Source: Micromonospora tarensis
GTDB lineage: Bacteria > Actinomycetota > Actinomycetes > Mycobacteriales > Micromonosporaceae
Assembly (NCBI RefSeq): GCF_016803395.1
Contig: NZ_JAEVHL010000048.1
Location: 1-32,716 of the forward strand
Direction of reading: 5' to 3'
Length of the DNA: 32,716 bases
The translations under genes and the position numbers were made by a program. The notes under the pieces are model-generated. The model saw only the letters and a program-made list of their open reading frames with translations. It was not told where the DNA came from and made no database searches. Positions 7,835 to 16,950 of the stretch are shown in pieces (the first letter of the stretch is position 1; the number at the start of each line of letters is the position of its first letter).

Positions 7835-8107
7835 CCAAGTGGCCAGCCCCTGACCGGCGCACCGCGTTACCAGCTGTATCGCCGGTCGCCCAAACGGGCG
7901 GGCGGCCAGCAACGGGCAGCCACGCGAATCCGGAGGCACGAACGCCGTCAACGTGTTCGACCTGCTCGAGCTACTCGCGGGCGCCACGATCCAGTGCGCG
8001 CTCATGCCCTTGACCGCGCGTCCGGCATCGCCTTGTCGTGCCGAAGGGCGGATGCCGATCACCGGTAGCTCAGCACTACGATCGCGGCCGGATTGTGCCA
8101 GAACGAG
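7835..8107. other. Intergenic, no feature recognised
   Basis: About 270 bases between the MDMPI-like gene and the SDR remnant. No domain, strong hairpin or promoter was recognised. Confidence 0.4.
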
Positions 8108-8400
8108 TCACGCGGAGAATGGGCCGCGCACCGTGACACCTCCGTAGACGACAACGCTCTGCCCGGTCACGTAGGACGAAGGCGATGAGGCCAGATAGAC
8201 GGCAGCCGCAGCGGCATCGTTGGGAACGCCGAGCCGGCGCATCGGAATCTCGGGCACCTCGTCGGCGGGCTGCACAGAGTTTGCTAACCGCCGTTGCGAT
8301 GGCGCCGCAAGCCACGACGTTCATGCGGACCCCGTCGTCGGCGTACTCAGCAGCGACGGTCTTGGCGAGACTTACGAGGCCCGCCTTGGCGGCCGCCGTG
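8108..8400 (-). pseudogene. Short-chain dehydrogenase/reductase, C-terminal remnant
   Basis: Two frames join into an SDR C-terminus. The first reads AAAKAGLVSLAKTVAAEYAD then DGVRMNVVACGAIATAV. After an indel near 8265-8290 the second reads VPEIPMRRLGVPNDAAAAAV, YLASSPSSYVTGQSVVVYGG and VTVRGPFSA, ending at TGA 8108-8110. The AAKAG..SL.KT.A.EYA..G.RMN and MRRLG.P.DAA.A..YLAS..S.YVTGQ...V.GG blocks are classical SDR. The N-terminal NAD(P)-binding half is absent, and the position of the catalytic Tyr (four before Lys) reads Thr, so it cannot be an active oxidoreductase. Confidence 0.75.
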
Positions 8401-8572
8401 CGGGAACTCCTCAACCGCCAAGCAGCCGACGACGGCGTCCAGGTCGTATCTCCGAAACGGATGAAGAAATAAGACACAAGGTGTCAGGTTTTGGGTTGAG
8501 CATGGGTCTGCTTCTCAGCGTCGATGGCGGGAAGCCGGAAATTCGGATGGATACCTACAGATAAGGACGTTC

Positions 8573-9103
8573 GTGCGCGAAACTCCAGAAGATCTCAAAG
8601 AGCTTCAGGGCCTCCTTGATGCCTCCCTCTCCCGTTCCACCGCGCACCTCCGCTCGATCATCAGCACTGAGCGCACCCTGAACGCGGAGCAGCTCACCCA
8701 CGTCCTCGCCGGCATGTGCACCCTCGCCCTGTCCACCGTGACGGCGAAGGGCGAGCCGCGGATCAGCGGTGTGGATGGGCATTTCCTACACGGCAAGTGG
8801 CTTTTCGGCACGGCGCGCGGCTCGGCCAAGGCACGTCATCTCTCGGCGCGGCCCGCCGTGAGCGCCGCGCACATGCGCGGTGAGGACCTGGGGGTGTTCA
8901 CACACGGGAGGGTGGAGATCCTCAACCCCCAGGACGGCGAGCCGGCCGAGGACTGGCCGGACCTGCTCGCATACCTCAAGGACTTCTACGGCGAGGACCT
9001 CTTCGACTGGGACAACGACGTTGTCTACTACCGGCTGCGTCCGCACTGGATGGCCGCCTACGCGCCCGACATCGCCAAGCTCACTGAGCTGTCCCAGTCC
9101 TGA
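8573..9103 (+). CDS. Pyridoxamine 5'-phosphate oxidase-fold (split-barrel flavin-binding) protein
   Basis: Predicted 176-aa protein. A helical N-terminus (LKELQGLLDASLSRS...HL) precedes a split barrel: LTHVLAGMCTLALSTVTAKG, EPRISGVDGHFLHGKWLFGT and SAKARHLSARPAVSAAHMRG, then EDLGVFTHGRVEI. The T.T..GEPR...VD..F..G...F.T...S.KA.HL...P.VS order is that of the PPOX/flavin-reductase-like superfamily, which binds FMN or F420. GTG 8573 is used, with AAGGA at 8563-8567. It is monocistronic as far as I can see. The substrate is unknown. Confidence 0.85.
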   Translation: MRETPEDLKELQGLLDASLSRSTAHLRSIISTERTLNAEQLTHVLAGMCTLALSTVTAKGEPRISGVDGHFLHGKWLFGTARGSAKARHLSARPAVSAAHMRGEDLGVFTHGRVEILNPQDGEPAEDWPDLLAYLKDFYGEDLFDWDNDVVYYRLRPHWMAAYAPDIAKLTELSQS

Positions 9104-9300
9104 TCCCGCAGCAGTGGCCGGATCGGGACCAGCCACGTCATGAGAGATCGTGAGGCATTCGCCCAGATCCCCTGGACGGCGACCTGCGGTGAAGCGCGTG
9201 TTCGGTTAGTTCGGCAGGGCATTGGCTGTACGCCCATGCCCTGCCTCGTTTGCGAGAGGGTGGACGAAGGTTGACTGAATACGGATCGGGCGTCGCGAGG

Positions 9301-11824
9301 ATGAGACGCGACACCATCGACGTGGTGGGGGCCCGTACCAACAATCTGCGGGACGTGTCCGTGAGCATTCCCAAGGGCGGCTCGTCGCCTTCACCGGCGT
9401 GAGCGGCAGCGGCAAGACCTCGCTGGCCATCGATACCCTGCACAATGAAGCCCAGCTACGGTATCTGGAGGGGCTTTCGCCGTTCGTACGGCAGTACATC
9501 ACCCAGCGCAATCGGCCAAAGGTCGACCGTATCCTTGGCCTCGGCGCGACGCTCGCGGTCGACCAGCGCCGTCTGAACCGTAACCCCCGTTCCACGGTTG
9601 CGACGATCACCGGCATTGACGGGCACCTCGGGCTGCTGTACTCGCGCCTCCCGCGGATCGGCGCAGACCCGGCGGCCGTCAGTGGTAACGAGTATCTGAC
9701 GACCGCTCACTTCGACCGCAATACGCCGGAAGGGAGCTGTTCGGACTGCCACGGGGTGGGCGGACGCTGGCAGGCGCAGGAAGACTTGGTCATCACCCAT
9801 CCGGAGCTTCCGCTCTTCGAGGGGGCATCGCCCTGGTACGCCAAGTGGCGATCGGGGGAGCACGCGTTCGTACCGGCGCTTGCCCAGAAACGGGGCGTGG
9901 ACCTCGGCCGGTCGTGGCAGTCGCTGCCTGAGGAGTTCCGTCACTGCGTGCTCTACGGCACGGGTGACGAGAAGATCGAGGCGACCGTCGACATGTCGAA
10001 CAGGAATGAGAGGGCCCTGGTGACCTACACCTCGAGTGAGCCGCTGCGGGGCGCGCTCGCCGAGGTGGAGCGGGTGTTTGTGAACGCCCAGACGTCAGCG
10101 CCAAGCAGCGCTACCTGCCGTACATGCGCAAGCAGCTTTGCGGCACCTGCGGCGGCAGCGGGTACGACCAGGTGGCCCGGTCCGTGCGGCTCGGTGGACT
10201 GACCTACCCCGACCTGCTCGAGGTGGAGGTGCGGGAGGTGCGCGACTGGGCGAAACGCGTGGCGGACGAACTGGACGCCCGGCAGCGTGAGGTGGGTGAT
10301 CCGCTGCTGCAGGATCTCGGCCGACGGCTCGGAATCCTTGACCGGCTCGGCCTGGCCCATCTCCAGCTGTCCCGGAGCGCGGCGACACTGTCCGGGGGTG
10401 AGTTGCAGCGGACCCGGCTCGCCGCGCAGCTCAGCACTGAGCTGAGCGGCATCATCTTCGTCCTGGACGAGCCCGGGACCGGGCTGCATCCGGCGGACAA
10501 GGCACACCTGCTCGACATCGCCCTGGAGCTGCGCGAGGCCGGCAACACCGTACTCCTCGTCGAGCACGACCCTGAGCTGATCGCCCGAGTCGACTGGGTG
10601 ATCGACATGGGGCCCGGCGCGGGCCGATTTGGCGGTGAGATCCTCGTGTCCGGGCCTCCCGCCGACGTGGCCGCTCATTCCACGTCGTTGACCGGGCGCT
10701 ATCTGGCCGGCGAGGGGCCGCGGCTGCACCGGACCCGCCGCCCGGCCGGGGATGCCACCGGCTGGGTGGAGCTGCACGGCCTGCGCGCACACAACGTGAC
10801 TGCGGATCTGGTGCGCTTCCCCGCCGGTCGGCTCACCTGCCTGACCGGGGTGAGCGGCAGCGGTAAGAGCAGCCTCCTCGCCGCGCTCGGGGCGAGAGTG
10901 GAGGCCGCCCTGAGCGGGACGGCGACCGACGCGGTGCGGGAGGTGACCGGCCTTGAGGGGTTCAGCTGGGTTGCCGTCGTCGATCAGGAACCGCTGGGGC
11001 GGACGCCTCGGTCCAACCCGGCTACGTACAGCAAGGCGTTCGACATCGTCCGCAAGCTGTTCGCCGAGACCGACGTGGCGCGCGAGCGCGTGGTCAATGC
11101 CTCCTGGTTCAGCTTCAACACCGCGGATGGCGGGCGCTGCGAGACCTGCACCGGTTATGGCCGCAAACTGGTCAACATGCACTTCCTACCGGACGTGTGG
11201 GTGGTGTGCGACGCGTGCGAGGGCCGGCGCTACAAGCCGGAGGCGCTGGAGATCACGTACCGGGGGCTGGCCATCGATCAGGTGCTGGAACTCACCGTTG
11301 CTGAGGCCGTGGAGCAGTTCTCCGAGCCCCGGCAGCTCGTAGAGACCCTGGGAGCTCTGAACCAGGTCGGACTCGGCTATCTCCAGCTCGGCCAGAGCGC
11401 CACAGAGTTGTCCGGAGGCGAGGCGCAGCGGCTGAAGCTGGCGTCGGCCATCCAACGCGGTGCTGCGAGCCGCAAAGCCGGGCTCGTCGTTCTCGACGAG
11501 CCCGTCTCGGGCCTGCACCCGTCTGACATCCAGCGCGTGGTGGACGCGCTCGATGTGTTGCTGGACTCGGGCAACACCGTCGTCGTGGCCGAACACGACA
11601 TCCCCGTCGCCGCGTCCGCGGACTGGGTGATCGACCTGGGGCCGGGAGCCGGTCCGGATGGGGGCGCGGTGGTCGCGGCGGGCACGCCGGAGGCCGTCGC
11701 GACAGCGGACACCCCGACTGCCGGCTTCTTTCGGCGGTACGCGGCGGGCCTACCGCTCCTGGAGATCGGGAAGTCCTGCGCTGACCAGGGGCCGGGCGGG
11801 TTTCGGACCCGGTGGGAGCAGTAA
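9301..11824 (+). pseudogene. UvrA-like (drug-resistance type) ABC ATPase with two single-base frameshifts
   Basis: Restoring one base at each of two points gives an 841-aa UvrA-like protein without excinuclease partners. Such short UvrA homologues (DrrC type) are linked to resistance to DNA-binding drugs. The start is ATG 9301 (TTG 9271 is in frame), opening with DTIDVVGARTNNLRDVSVSI. The first P-loop GVSGSGKTS follows an indel near 9376, where GGGCGG replaces an expected GGGCCGG. Zinc motifs CSDCHG and CGTCGGSGY flank a second indel near 10100. Then come LSGGELQRTRLAAQL, FVLDEPGTGLHP, a second P-loop GVSGSGKSS, CETCTGYG/CDACEG, LSGGEAQRLKLAS and VVLDEPVSGLHP. All ATPase motifs are intact and the total length is exactly two bases short, so sequencing error is a real alternative to gene loss. 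Confidence 0.8.
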
Positions 11825-11847
11825 GTCTGCCCGCTCCCACCGGGTCC
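11805..11847. terminator. Strong bidirectional terminator-like hairpin
   Basis: Perfect 15-bp arms (11805-11819 and 11833-11847; right arm GCTCCCACCGGGTCC) enclose a 13-base loop that contains the TAA stop of the UvrA-like gene. It lies between convergent genes (UvrA-like on plus, MFS on minus). There is no T-run, as is common for high-GC terminators. Confidence 0.75.
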
Positions 11848-11916
11848 TCTTGAGCCGACAGCCCGGATGTCCGCTGGGCGCATTCCGCACGGTCTGTGTC
11901 CGGCTCGGTCAACGTG

Positions 11917-13131
11917 TCACCCGGTGGTGAGCAACTCGTCCTCGGAGTCCGCCGCAATGGTCGTCCGACGTATGGCGACGGTGACGAGCAACGCGGTGCC
12001 CGTCAGCGCCACACCGAACCAGAGGGCGCTGTCGACGCCAAGACTGTCGGCGAACCATCCACCGAACAGCGCGCCCAGCGCGATGGACGTGTTGTAGCCC
12101 ATGGTGTTGATGGACATGGCTGCCTCGAACTTTCCGGGTGCGGCGCCGAGCATCAGGTTGATCTGGCACAGGTTCGCGGCGCCGAAGGACGCTCCCCAGA
12201 GGGCAACGGCGAGGATCAGTCCGGGCCGTGTGTGCCCGATTGTGAGCAGCAGCAGCATCGCCGTCACGAGCCCTGCGCAAGCGAGGACGAAGCTGACCCA
12301 GAGGTTCTTGGTTACCGTGTGGCCGGCGATGAAGTTGCCGGCCGTGCCGCCGACGCCGTAGATCACGAGCAACACGGTGATGAAGGCGGCCGAGGCCGAC
12401 GCCTGTTCCTCCGCGAAGGGCCGGATGTAGGTGTACGCGCCGAAGTGGCCGAGCACGTACAGCGTCACGGCGACCATCACCAGGCGCAGTTGCGGGTACT
12501 GGATCGGGAGTCGGAAGACATCCCGGACCGGGACGGCGTTATGCGAGGGCAGCGAGGGAATGATCACGGTGACCGCGAGGAACATCAGCGTGCTGAGGCC
12601 GGCCCAGATGAGGAATGTGGCGCGCCAGTTGGTGAGACTTTCCAGGAACGTGCCGAGTGGAATGCCCACCACCGCGGCGATCGAGATGCCGGACAGCGCG
12701 ACCGCCGACGCGCGGGGGGCGAGACGTCCGGGTACGAGGCGCATCGCCATGCTCACGCCGATGGCCCAGAAGACGCCGTTGGCGAATCCCATGACGAGCC
12801 GGGTGGTGAGGACCAGGGCGAAGTTCGGTGCGGCGGCGGTGAGCAGGTTACCCAGGGCCAGGATCGCCAGGAGTACGGACAGCAGGATGCGCCGGTTGAT
12901 GCGCCTGGTCCATGCGACGATGAACGGCACGCCGAGGCCGGCGGAGATGCCGTACAGCGTGACCATCAATCCGGCGACGCCCGCGGACACATCCAGGTTC
13001 GCGCTCACCGGCGTGAGCAGGCCGACGGGCATCAGTTCGGTGGTGACGAAGGTGAACAGGCTGGCCGTGATGACGGCGACACCCAGCCATGACCTCATGG
13101 TCGAGTACGGGTGCTCATCGATTGTGGTCAT
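11917..13131 (-). CDS. MFS transporter, DHA1/AraJ-like efflux permease
   Basis: Predicted 404-aa inner-membrane protein with about 12 hydrophobic segments. The N-terminus FTFVTTELMPVGLLTPVSAN is the usual opening of AraJ/SotB/Cml-like drug-proton antiporters (family TELMPVGLL). Segment 5 carries SGISIAAVVGIPLGTFL, the motif C (G..iG...GP.lG-like) region of exporters. ATG 13131 is used. It is divergent from the LysR gene, which is probably its regulator, and convergent with the UvrA-like gene across a strong hairpin. Export of a drug or sugar-like compound is inferred from the family; the substrate is unknown. Confidence 0.88.
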   Translation of the reverse strand: MTTIDEHPYSTMRSWLGVAVITASLFTFVTTELMPVGLLTPVSANLDVSAGVAGLMVTLYGISAGLGVPFIVAWTRRINRRILLSVLLAILALGNLLTAAAPNFALVLTTRLVMGFANGVFWAIGVSMAMRLVPGRLAPRASAVALSGISIAAVVGIPLGTFLESLTNWRATFLIWAGLSTLMFLAVTVIIPSLPSHNAVPVRDVFRLPIQYPQLRLVMVAVTLYVLGHFGAYTYIRPFAEEQASASAAFITVLLVIYGVGGTAGNFIAGHTVTKNLWVSFVLACAGLVTAMLLLLTIGHTRPGLILAVALWGASFGAANLCQINLMLGAAPGKFEAAMSINTMGYNTSIALGALFGGWFADSLGVDSALWFGVALTGTALLVTVAIRRTTIAADSEDELLTTG

Positions 13132-13349
13132 GTCTTCTTTCTTGTCGTGAGGGGCCCGCGGTCGGCGATGTCGCGTGTGTCATCGGCCGACTCCCCGCTC
13201 ACCGCTGGCGACGGCGAAGTTGGTCCGGGGTACTGGGTTCCGGCCGACAACAGCCGTACCGAGCCGGTCCTGCTCGAAGCCTCACCCGAATGGATCAATG
13301 AGTCCAACACATGCTTGTCACCTCATCGATCGTGAACGAAGATGGATCG
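13132..13349. promoter_or_regulatory. Divergent MFS/LysR intergenic region
   Basis: About 220 bases between divergent starts, the expected place for LysR binding and both promoters. No clear palindrome or consensus promoter was found. Confidence 0.4.
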
Positions 13350-14243
13350 GTGGAGCTACAGCAGATGCGCTACGTCATCGCAGTCGCCGAGACGAACAGC
13401 TTCACCCGGGCCGCCGAGCGCTGCCTGGTGGTGCAGTCCGCGCTCAGTCACCAAATCGCGCGCCTGGAACGAGAACTGGGCGCGAAACTCTTCGAACGCA
13501 CCAGCCGACGGGTCCGGTTGACCCCGGCCGGCGCCGCGTTCCTGTCCGCCGCCCGTCAGTGCGTGGACGCCGCAGAGCGGGCTTCCGCCGAGGTCGCGGC
13601 GGCCGTCGGTGAGGTACGCGGACGGCTCGTGATCGGCCTGATCGCTACCGTCGCCGCAGTCGACCTTCCCGGCCTCCTGCGAGACTTCCGTCAGCGGTAC
13701 CCGTCCGTACGCATCAACCTCCGCGCGGGTGCGAGCGAAGAACTCATCGAGCAGGTCAAGCAGGGCGCTGTCGAGGCGGCCTTCCTCGGCCTGCCCACCA
13801 CCGCGCGTCCCGAAGGCGTCAACGCCCGAGAACTCGCCCGCGACCGGCTCGTCGCCGTGGTCGCCCCGGACCATCCCCTCGCCGCGGAGTCAGCGGTCAG
13901 CCTGCGTCGGCTCTCCACCGAAGTGTTCGTTGACCTACCGGCCAAGACCGCCGGGCGGATCCAGTCCGATCAGGCATTCGCGGCCGCCGGTCTCAGCCGC
14001 GACGTCGCCTTCGAGGTGACCACCGCCTACCTCACGTCCCGGCTGGTCGAGCAGGGACTTGCCGTGGCGATGCTCCCGTCCGCCTACGTGCCGCAGCTCA
14101 CCGGCGTGACCACCATCCAGGTCACGGACGCGCCGACCCGCGTCGAGTACGTGATCTGGAGCCGAGCCGAGCGCACGCCCGCGGCGAAGGCCTTCCTCGC
14201 CCTGCTCGATATCCACGCCAATGACGCTGGAAGCTATGAGTGA
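13350..14243 (+). CDS. LysR family transcriptional regulator
   Basis: Predicted 297-aa regulator. The winged HTH covers residues 1-60: ELQQMRYVIAVAETNSFTRA, AERCLVVQSALSHQIARLER and ELGAKLFERTSRRVRLTPAG, a textbook LysR N-terminus. The rest is the two-lobed effector domain (GRLVIGLIATVAAVDLPGLL; GLAVAMLPSAYV). GTG 13350 gives the usual family start just before ELQQMRY. The longer ATG 13311 start adds 13 residues with no family match. It is transcribed divergently from the MFS exporter, so regulation of that exporter is the simplest inference. The ligand is unknown. Confidence 0.9.
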   Translation: MELQQMRYVIAVAETNSFTRAAERCLVVQSALSHQIARLERELGAKLFERTSRRVRLTPAGAAFLSAARQCVDAAERASAEVAAAVGEVRGRLVIGLIATVAAVDLPGLLRDFRQRYPSVRINLRAGASEELIEQVKQGAVEAAFLGLPTTARPEGVNARELARDRLVAVVAPDHPLAAESAVSLRRLSTEVFVDLPAKTAGRIQSDQAFAAAGLSRDVAFEVTTAYLTSRLVEQGLAVAMLPSAYVPQLTGVTTIQVTDAPTRVEYVIWSRAERTPAAKAFLALLDIHANDAGSYE

Positions 14244-14399
14244 CGCTCGCTGGTCACCGCTGGGGGCGTCTCGATCGCCCACGCAACGACTGCGGCGGGG
14301 TGCCAGCATGGACTTGCTACGAGCCGTGGGCTTCAACTCACCCTGACATCGTGGGCTCCGCGCCAGTACCAGAGCAAGGCCTGGTTCGGCTGGCCCTGT

Positions 14400-14405
14400 T
14401 AAGAT
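14400..14405 (+). promoter_or_regulatory. Candidate -10 element upstream of ABC-F leader
   Basis: TAAGAT lies exactly 7 bases before ATG 14413. In actinobacteria a TAnnnT box at this distance often gives a leaderless transcript starting at the A of the ATG. No good -35 is visible. Confidence 0.45.
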
Positions 14406-14412
14406 CCTCGTT

Positions 14413-14433
14413 ATGGGTACGCTGGTTCTCTAG
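14413..14433 (+). CDS. Candidate leader peptide MGTLVL
   Basis: A six-codon ORF (ATG GGT ACG CTG GTT CTC TAG) that may start at the transcript 5' end, 163 bases upstream of the ABC-F start. It is followed immediately by nested inverted repeats. Short leader ORFs of this sort control several macrolide, lincosamide and pleuromutilin resistance genes by drug-dependent ribosome stalling. Function here is inferred from position and structure only; an ORF this short can occur by chance. Confidence 0.45.
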   Translation: MGTLVL

Positions 14434-14580
14434 TACGGGACGTCGCGTTGAGTCTTCTCCGCGGCGGGTCCTACGCGCGCCCGACGGCGAGGCCGTTGTA
14501 GGCGCGAGGCCCCGTACATCGATGCGCATCCTCAGGGAGCGCATGTGCCGCGACCGCTGGCGTTGCCGCCCGCGCGTCGC
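14433..14580 (+). promoter_or_regulatory. Structured leader (attenuator-like hairpins) of ABC-F gene
   Basis: Paired segments are: GTACGGG (14433-14439) with CCCGTAC (14511-14517); inside it CCTAC (14470) with GTAGG (14498) and ACGGC-GAG-GCCGT (14484-14496); then ATGCGC (14522) with GCGCAT (14539); and GCGAC (14550) with GTCGC (14576), which ends 2 bases before the AAGGAG ribosome-binding site. The outer stem begins at the stop codon of the leader ORF, so a ribosome paused there would disrupt it. Thermodynamics were not computed. Confidence 0.5.
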
Positions 14581-14595
14581 GCAAGGAGCCCTGTG

Positions 14596-16353
14596 ATGAC
14601 TCATAGTTCCAGTTCCCCATCCCCGGCCCGGCCACCAACGAGTGCCGCCGCATACCGTCCGCACCGCATCTGCGCGATCCGTGGCGGGGTCGTCCGTTTC
14701 GCCGAACGCACAGTACTCCGCGGTGTGGAGTTCGTCGTCGGCGCTTCGGAGCGGATTGCGGTAATCGGCGACAACGGCGCCGGCAAGTCGACACTTCTTG
14801 GCGCCATCGCGGGAACCGTCACCCTGGCCGCTGGCGAACGACTGGTCGAGTTGCCCGGTGGTTTCGCCCTGGCCGAACAGCGGCCCGACTTTGCGCCCAA
14901 CGCGACGGTCGCCGCAGCGCTCAACCACCTGCTTGCTGACGTACACCGGATCGAGTCCGAGATACAGGAGACCGCCGAAAAAGTGGCGCATGCGAAGGTC
15001 GATGAGCAGCCTGCTCTCCTCGACCGGCTGGGCATGCTGATGGATCGCTTCGAGGCGAGGGACGGGTACCAGCTTGACCAGAGGGTGGACGCGGCGCTCG
15101 ACCAACTCGGACTCGGCGGGCTCGACCGTGCTCGGCCTGTGAGTTCTCTGTCCGGCGGCGAACGTGCGCGGCTCGCTCTCGCGGCAGCGCTGTCGTCGGA
15201 GGCGGAGCTGCTGCTGCTCGACGAGCCGACGAACGATCTTGATGACGCAGGCGTCTCCTGGCTGGAGGAGTGCCTCTCGAGGCATCGAGGTGCCCTCGTG
15301 GCGGTGACACACGATCGCGTCTTCCTGGACAAGTTCGCCACGGCCATCATCCGAGTCGAGGACGGCGCCCTGCGGCGTTACGGCGACGGGTACGCGGGCT
15401 ACCTCGCCGCCCGTGCGGCCGAGCGGCGGCGGCTGCTGGAGGAGCACGAGGCGTGGCGGCGAGACTTGGCGCGGAACGAGGCACTCATCGCCTCCAACGC
15501 GTTCCGCCTCGATGCGATCCCACAGAAGCAGGAGCGGGCCATCTTCGGGCACGCCGCGTTCCGCGCACGCAGCCGTGACCACGGTGTGACCCGACGAATC
15601 GGGATGGCGAAGGGACGCGTTGCGCGCCTTCGCGCGAACCCGGCACCGCGGCCAGCGGACCCGCTCCGCTTCCTGTCACCGTTCACCGGCGATCGGCTAC
15701 GGGAGGCCGGCGACGACTCCTGCCCCAGCGCGCTGCTTCTCTCGGCAGACGCCGTGCGTTTGGGCGTCAACGGAGGAGGACCGCGACTCGCACTCGATTC
15801 GCTGCAGGTCCGCGCGAGTGAGCGATGGCTCATCTCGGGACCGAACGGCGCGGGCAAGACGGCGCTACTCCGCCTGCTCGCAGGCGAACTTACCCCACAG
15901 CAAGGCACAATGCGGCAGTTCCCCAATCTCCGGGTGGCGTGGTTGCGTCAGGATCTCGCGACCTTCTCTCGAAAGACTCTCCTAAATGCCTTTGCCAACG
16001 CCACCGACGCGTACCGCGACGACGCCGCGGAACTACTGCTCAGGCTCGGCCTGTTCCACCCTGACGACCTCACCCGGATTCTCTCCGAGCTGTCGATCGG
16101 GCAACGCAGACGGTTCGAAGTCGCCGTCGCGGTAACGGCGCCAAGTGACATTCTGTTGCTCGACGAGCCTACGAATCACTTGAACCCGGAACTCGTCGAG
16201 CAACTGGAGGATGCTCTGCGCCACTATCCGGGTGCTGTGCTCACCGTGACTCATGACCGACGCTGGCGTCAACGCGCGAGAACGGCCGGCCAGCTGGGCA
16301 GCCTCCACGTGTCCCCCGGAGGGGATGTTTCTGTGATGCCGTCAGCAGTCTGA
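14596..16353 (+). CDS. ABC-F family ribosomal protection ATPase (TlrC/CarA-like)
   Basis: Predicted 585-aa soluble protein with two ABC domains and no membrane segments. Domain 1 has Walker A GDNGAGKST (58-66), signature LSGGERAR (185-192) and Walker B LLLLDEPTNDLD (205-216). An arginine-rich linker of about 90 residues follows (265-355). Domain 2 has GPNGAGKTA (415-423), a divergent signature LSIGQRRR (499-506) and ILLLDEPTNHLN (519-530). This layout fits antibiotic-resistance ABC-F proteins of actinobacteria, which dislodge macrolides or related drugs from the ribosome; the linker reaches the drug site. ATG 14596 follows AAGGAG by 7 bases. A structured leader with a tiny ORF precedes it, so drug-induced attenuation is likely. 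The exact drug class is not predictable. Confidence 0.88.
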   Translation: MTHSSSSPSPARPPTSAAAYRPHRICAIRGGVVRFAERTVLRGVEFVVGASERIAVIGDNGAGKSTLLGAIAGTVTLAAGERLVELPGGFALAEQRPDFAPNATVAAALNHLLADVHRIESEIQETAEKVAHAKVDEQPALLDRLGMLMDRFEARDGYQLDQRVDAALDQLGLGGLDRARPVSSLSGGERARLALAAALSSEAELLLLDEPTNDLDDAGVSWLEECLSRHRGALVAVTHDRVFLDKFATAIIRVEDGALRRYGDGYAGYLAARAAERRRLLEEHEAWRRDLARNEALIASNAFRLDAIPQKQERAIFGHAAFRARSRDHGVTRRIGMAKGRVARLRANPAPRPADPLRFLSPFTGDRLREAGDDSCPSALLLSADAVRLGVNGGGPRLALDSLQVRASERWLISGPNGAGKTALLRLLAGELTPQQGTMRQFPNLRVAWLRQDLATFSRKTLLNAFANATDAYRDDAAELLLRLGLFHPDDLTRILSELSIGQRRRFEVAVAVTAPSDILLLDEPTNHLNPELVEQLEDALRHYPGAVLTVTHDRRWRQRARTAGQLGSLHVSPGGDVSVMPSAV

Positions 16354-16602
16354 ACCCGGGTGACGCGTTGGTGTGTGCCAACGTGAGTGGCTCCGTTCGT
16401 TGCCGGACTCGGCGAGGTAGAGGTGGACGCCGTTGTAGACCGCGTCCCCGGCAACGACCAGATCGAGCGACGGCACATGCAGCACCGTCGTGCCGTCGGT
16501 CTCGCTGTGGCCGACCTCGATCGCGACCAGCTTCCCCACCTTGAGAACGGCGGCGGGCCCGACGGAATGGTCGCCGTGGCCGTGTGTGGGCAAGGCGGGC
16601 AT
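16342..16602 (-). pseudogene. Metallo-beta-lactamase fold hydrolase remnant
   Basis: The minus strand reads LPTHGHGDHSVGPAAVLKVG, KLVAIEVGHSETDGTTVLHV and PSLDLVVAGDAVYNGVHLYL, then AESGN. THGHGDH is the HxHxDH zinc motif, and VGH..TD.TTVLHVPSL.LVVAGD..YNGVH.YLAES is the distal half of an MBL-fold family. The roughly 60-80 residues normally between these blocks are missing, so an internal deletion has joined them. The N-terminus before the zinc motif is absent, and the C-terminus runs into the 3' end of the ABC-F gene. Confidence 0.65.
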
Positions 16603-16620
16603 GGTGGAAGATGCCGAAGG

Positions 16621-16654
16621 TGGCGGGGGCGGCCGGTCCGGACCGCCCCCGCCA
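16621..16654. terminator. GC-rich terminator-like hairpin
   Basis: Perfect 12-bp arms (TGGCGGGGGCGG and its complement) enclose a 10-base loop that is itself partly palindromic. It begins 5 bases after the stop of the minus-strand remnant at 16659, the right place for that gene's terminator. No T-run is present. Confidence 0.6.
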
Positions 16655-16658
16655 GGCA

Positions 16659-16950
16659 TCACTCGGAGATGACGAATTGGGCGGTGCTGGTGGTGTCGTA
16701 GTGGACACCGTTCTTCTCACCGTGGCGAATGCAGTCGGTCGTGACCGTGCGGGATTGGACCAGAACGCCGGTGGCCGGGACGGTCGGAAACCAGAGGTCA
16801 CGTCGACGAGGGCGCCGTTGTTCTCTGAGTCGTAGTCGTCGGTGGAGTAGCCGAGAACGGTGGCGGAACAGCGTACGTAGATATAATTGGCGTCCACCCG
16901 GTCGTTGCAAGGGGTGTGGCCGCACTGCGCGGCATCCACATCGAAGGAAT
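16659..16950 (-). pseudogene. Small hypothetical (probably secreted) protein remnant
   Basis: Two minus-strand frames read sensibly in succession: CGHTPCNDRVDANYIYVRCS, ATVLGYSTDDYDSENNGALV and DVTSG, then, after an indel near 16795, VPATGVLVQSRTVTTDCIRH and GEKNGVHYDTTSTAQFVISE, ending at TGA 16659. Paired Cys residues, many Thr/Ser/Asn/Tyr and the lack of Lys/Arg clusters suggest an exported domain, but no signal peptide was found because the 5' end is gone. I do not recognise the family. A strong hairpin follows the stop. Confidence 0.4.

Noticed and set aside
11896..13092. Long plus-strand open frame of 398 codons antisense to the MFS gene.
   Set aside because: It is the usual shadow frame of a high-GC gene; its composition (Gly/Arg/Asp/Glu-rich, no domain) and the clear MFS protein on the other strand exclude it.
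14545..14595. Longer ABC-F start at 14545.
   Set aside because: AAGGAG is correctly spaced for ATG 14596, and the extra residues (MPRPLALPPARRARSPV) lie in the structured leader and match no family feature.
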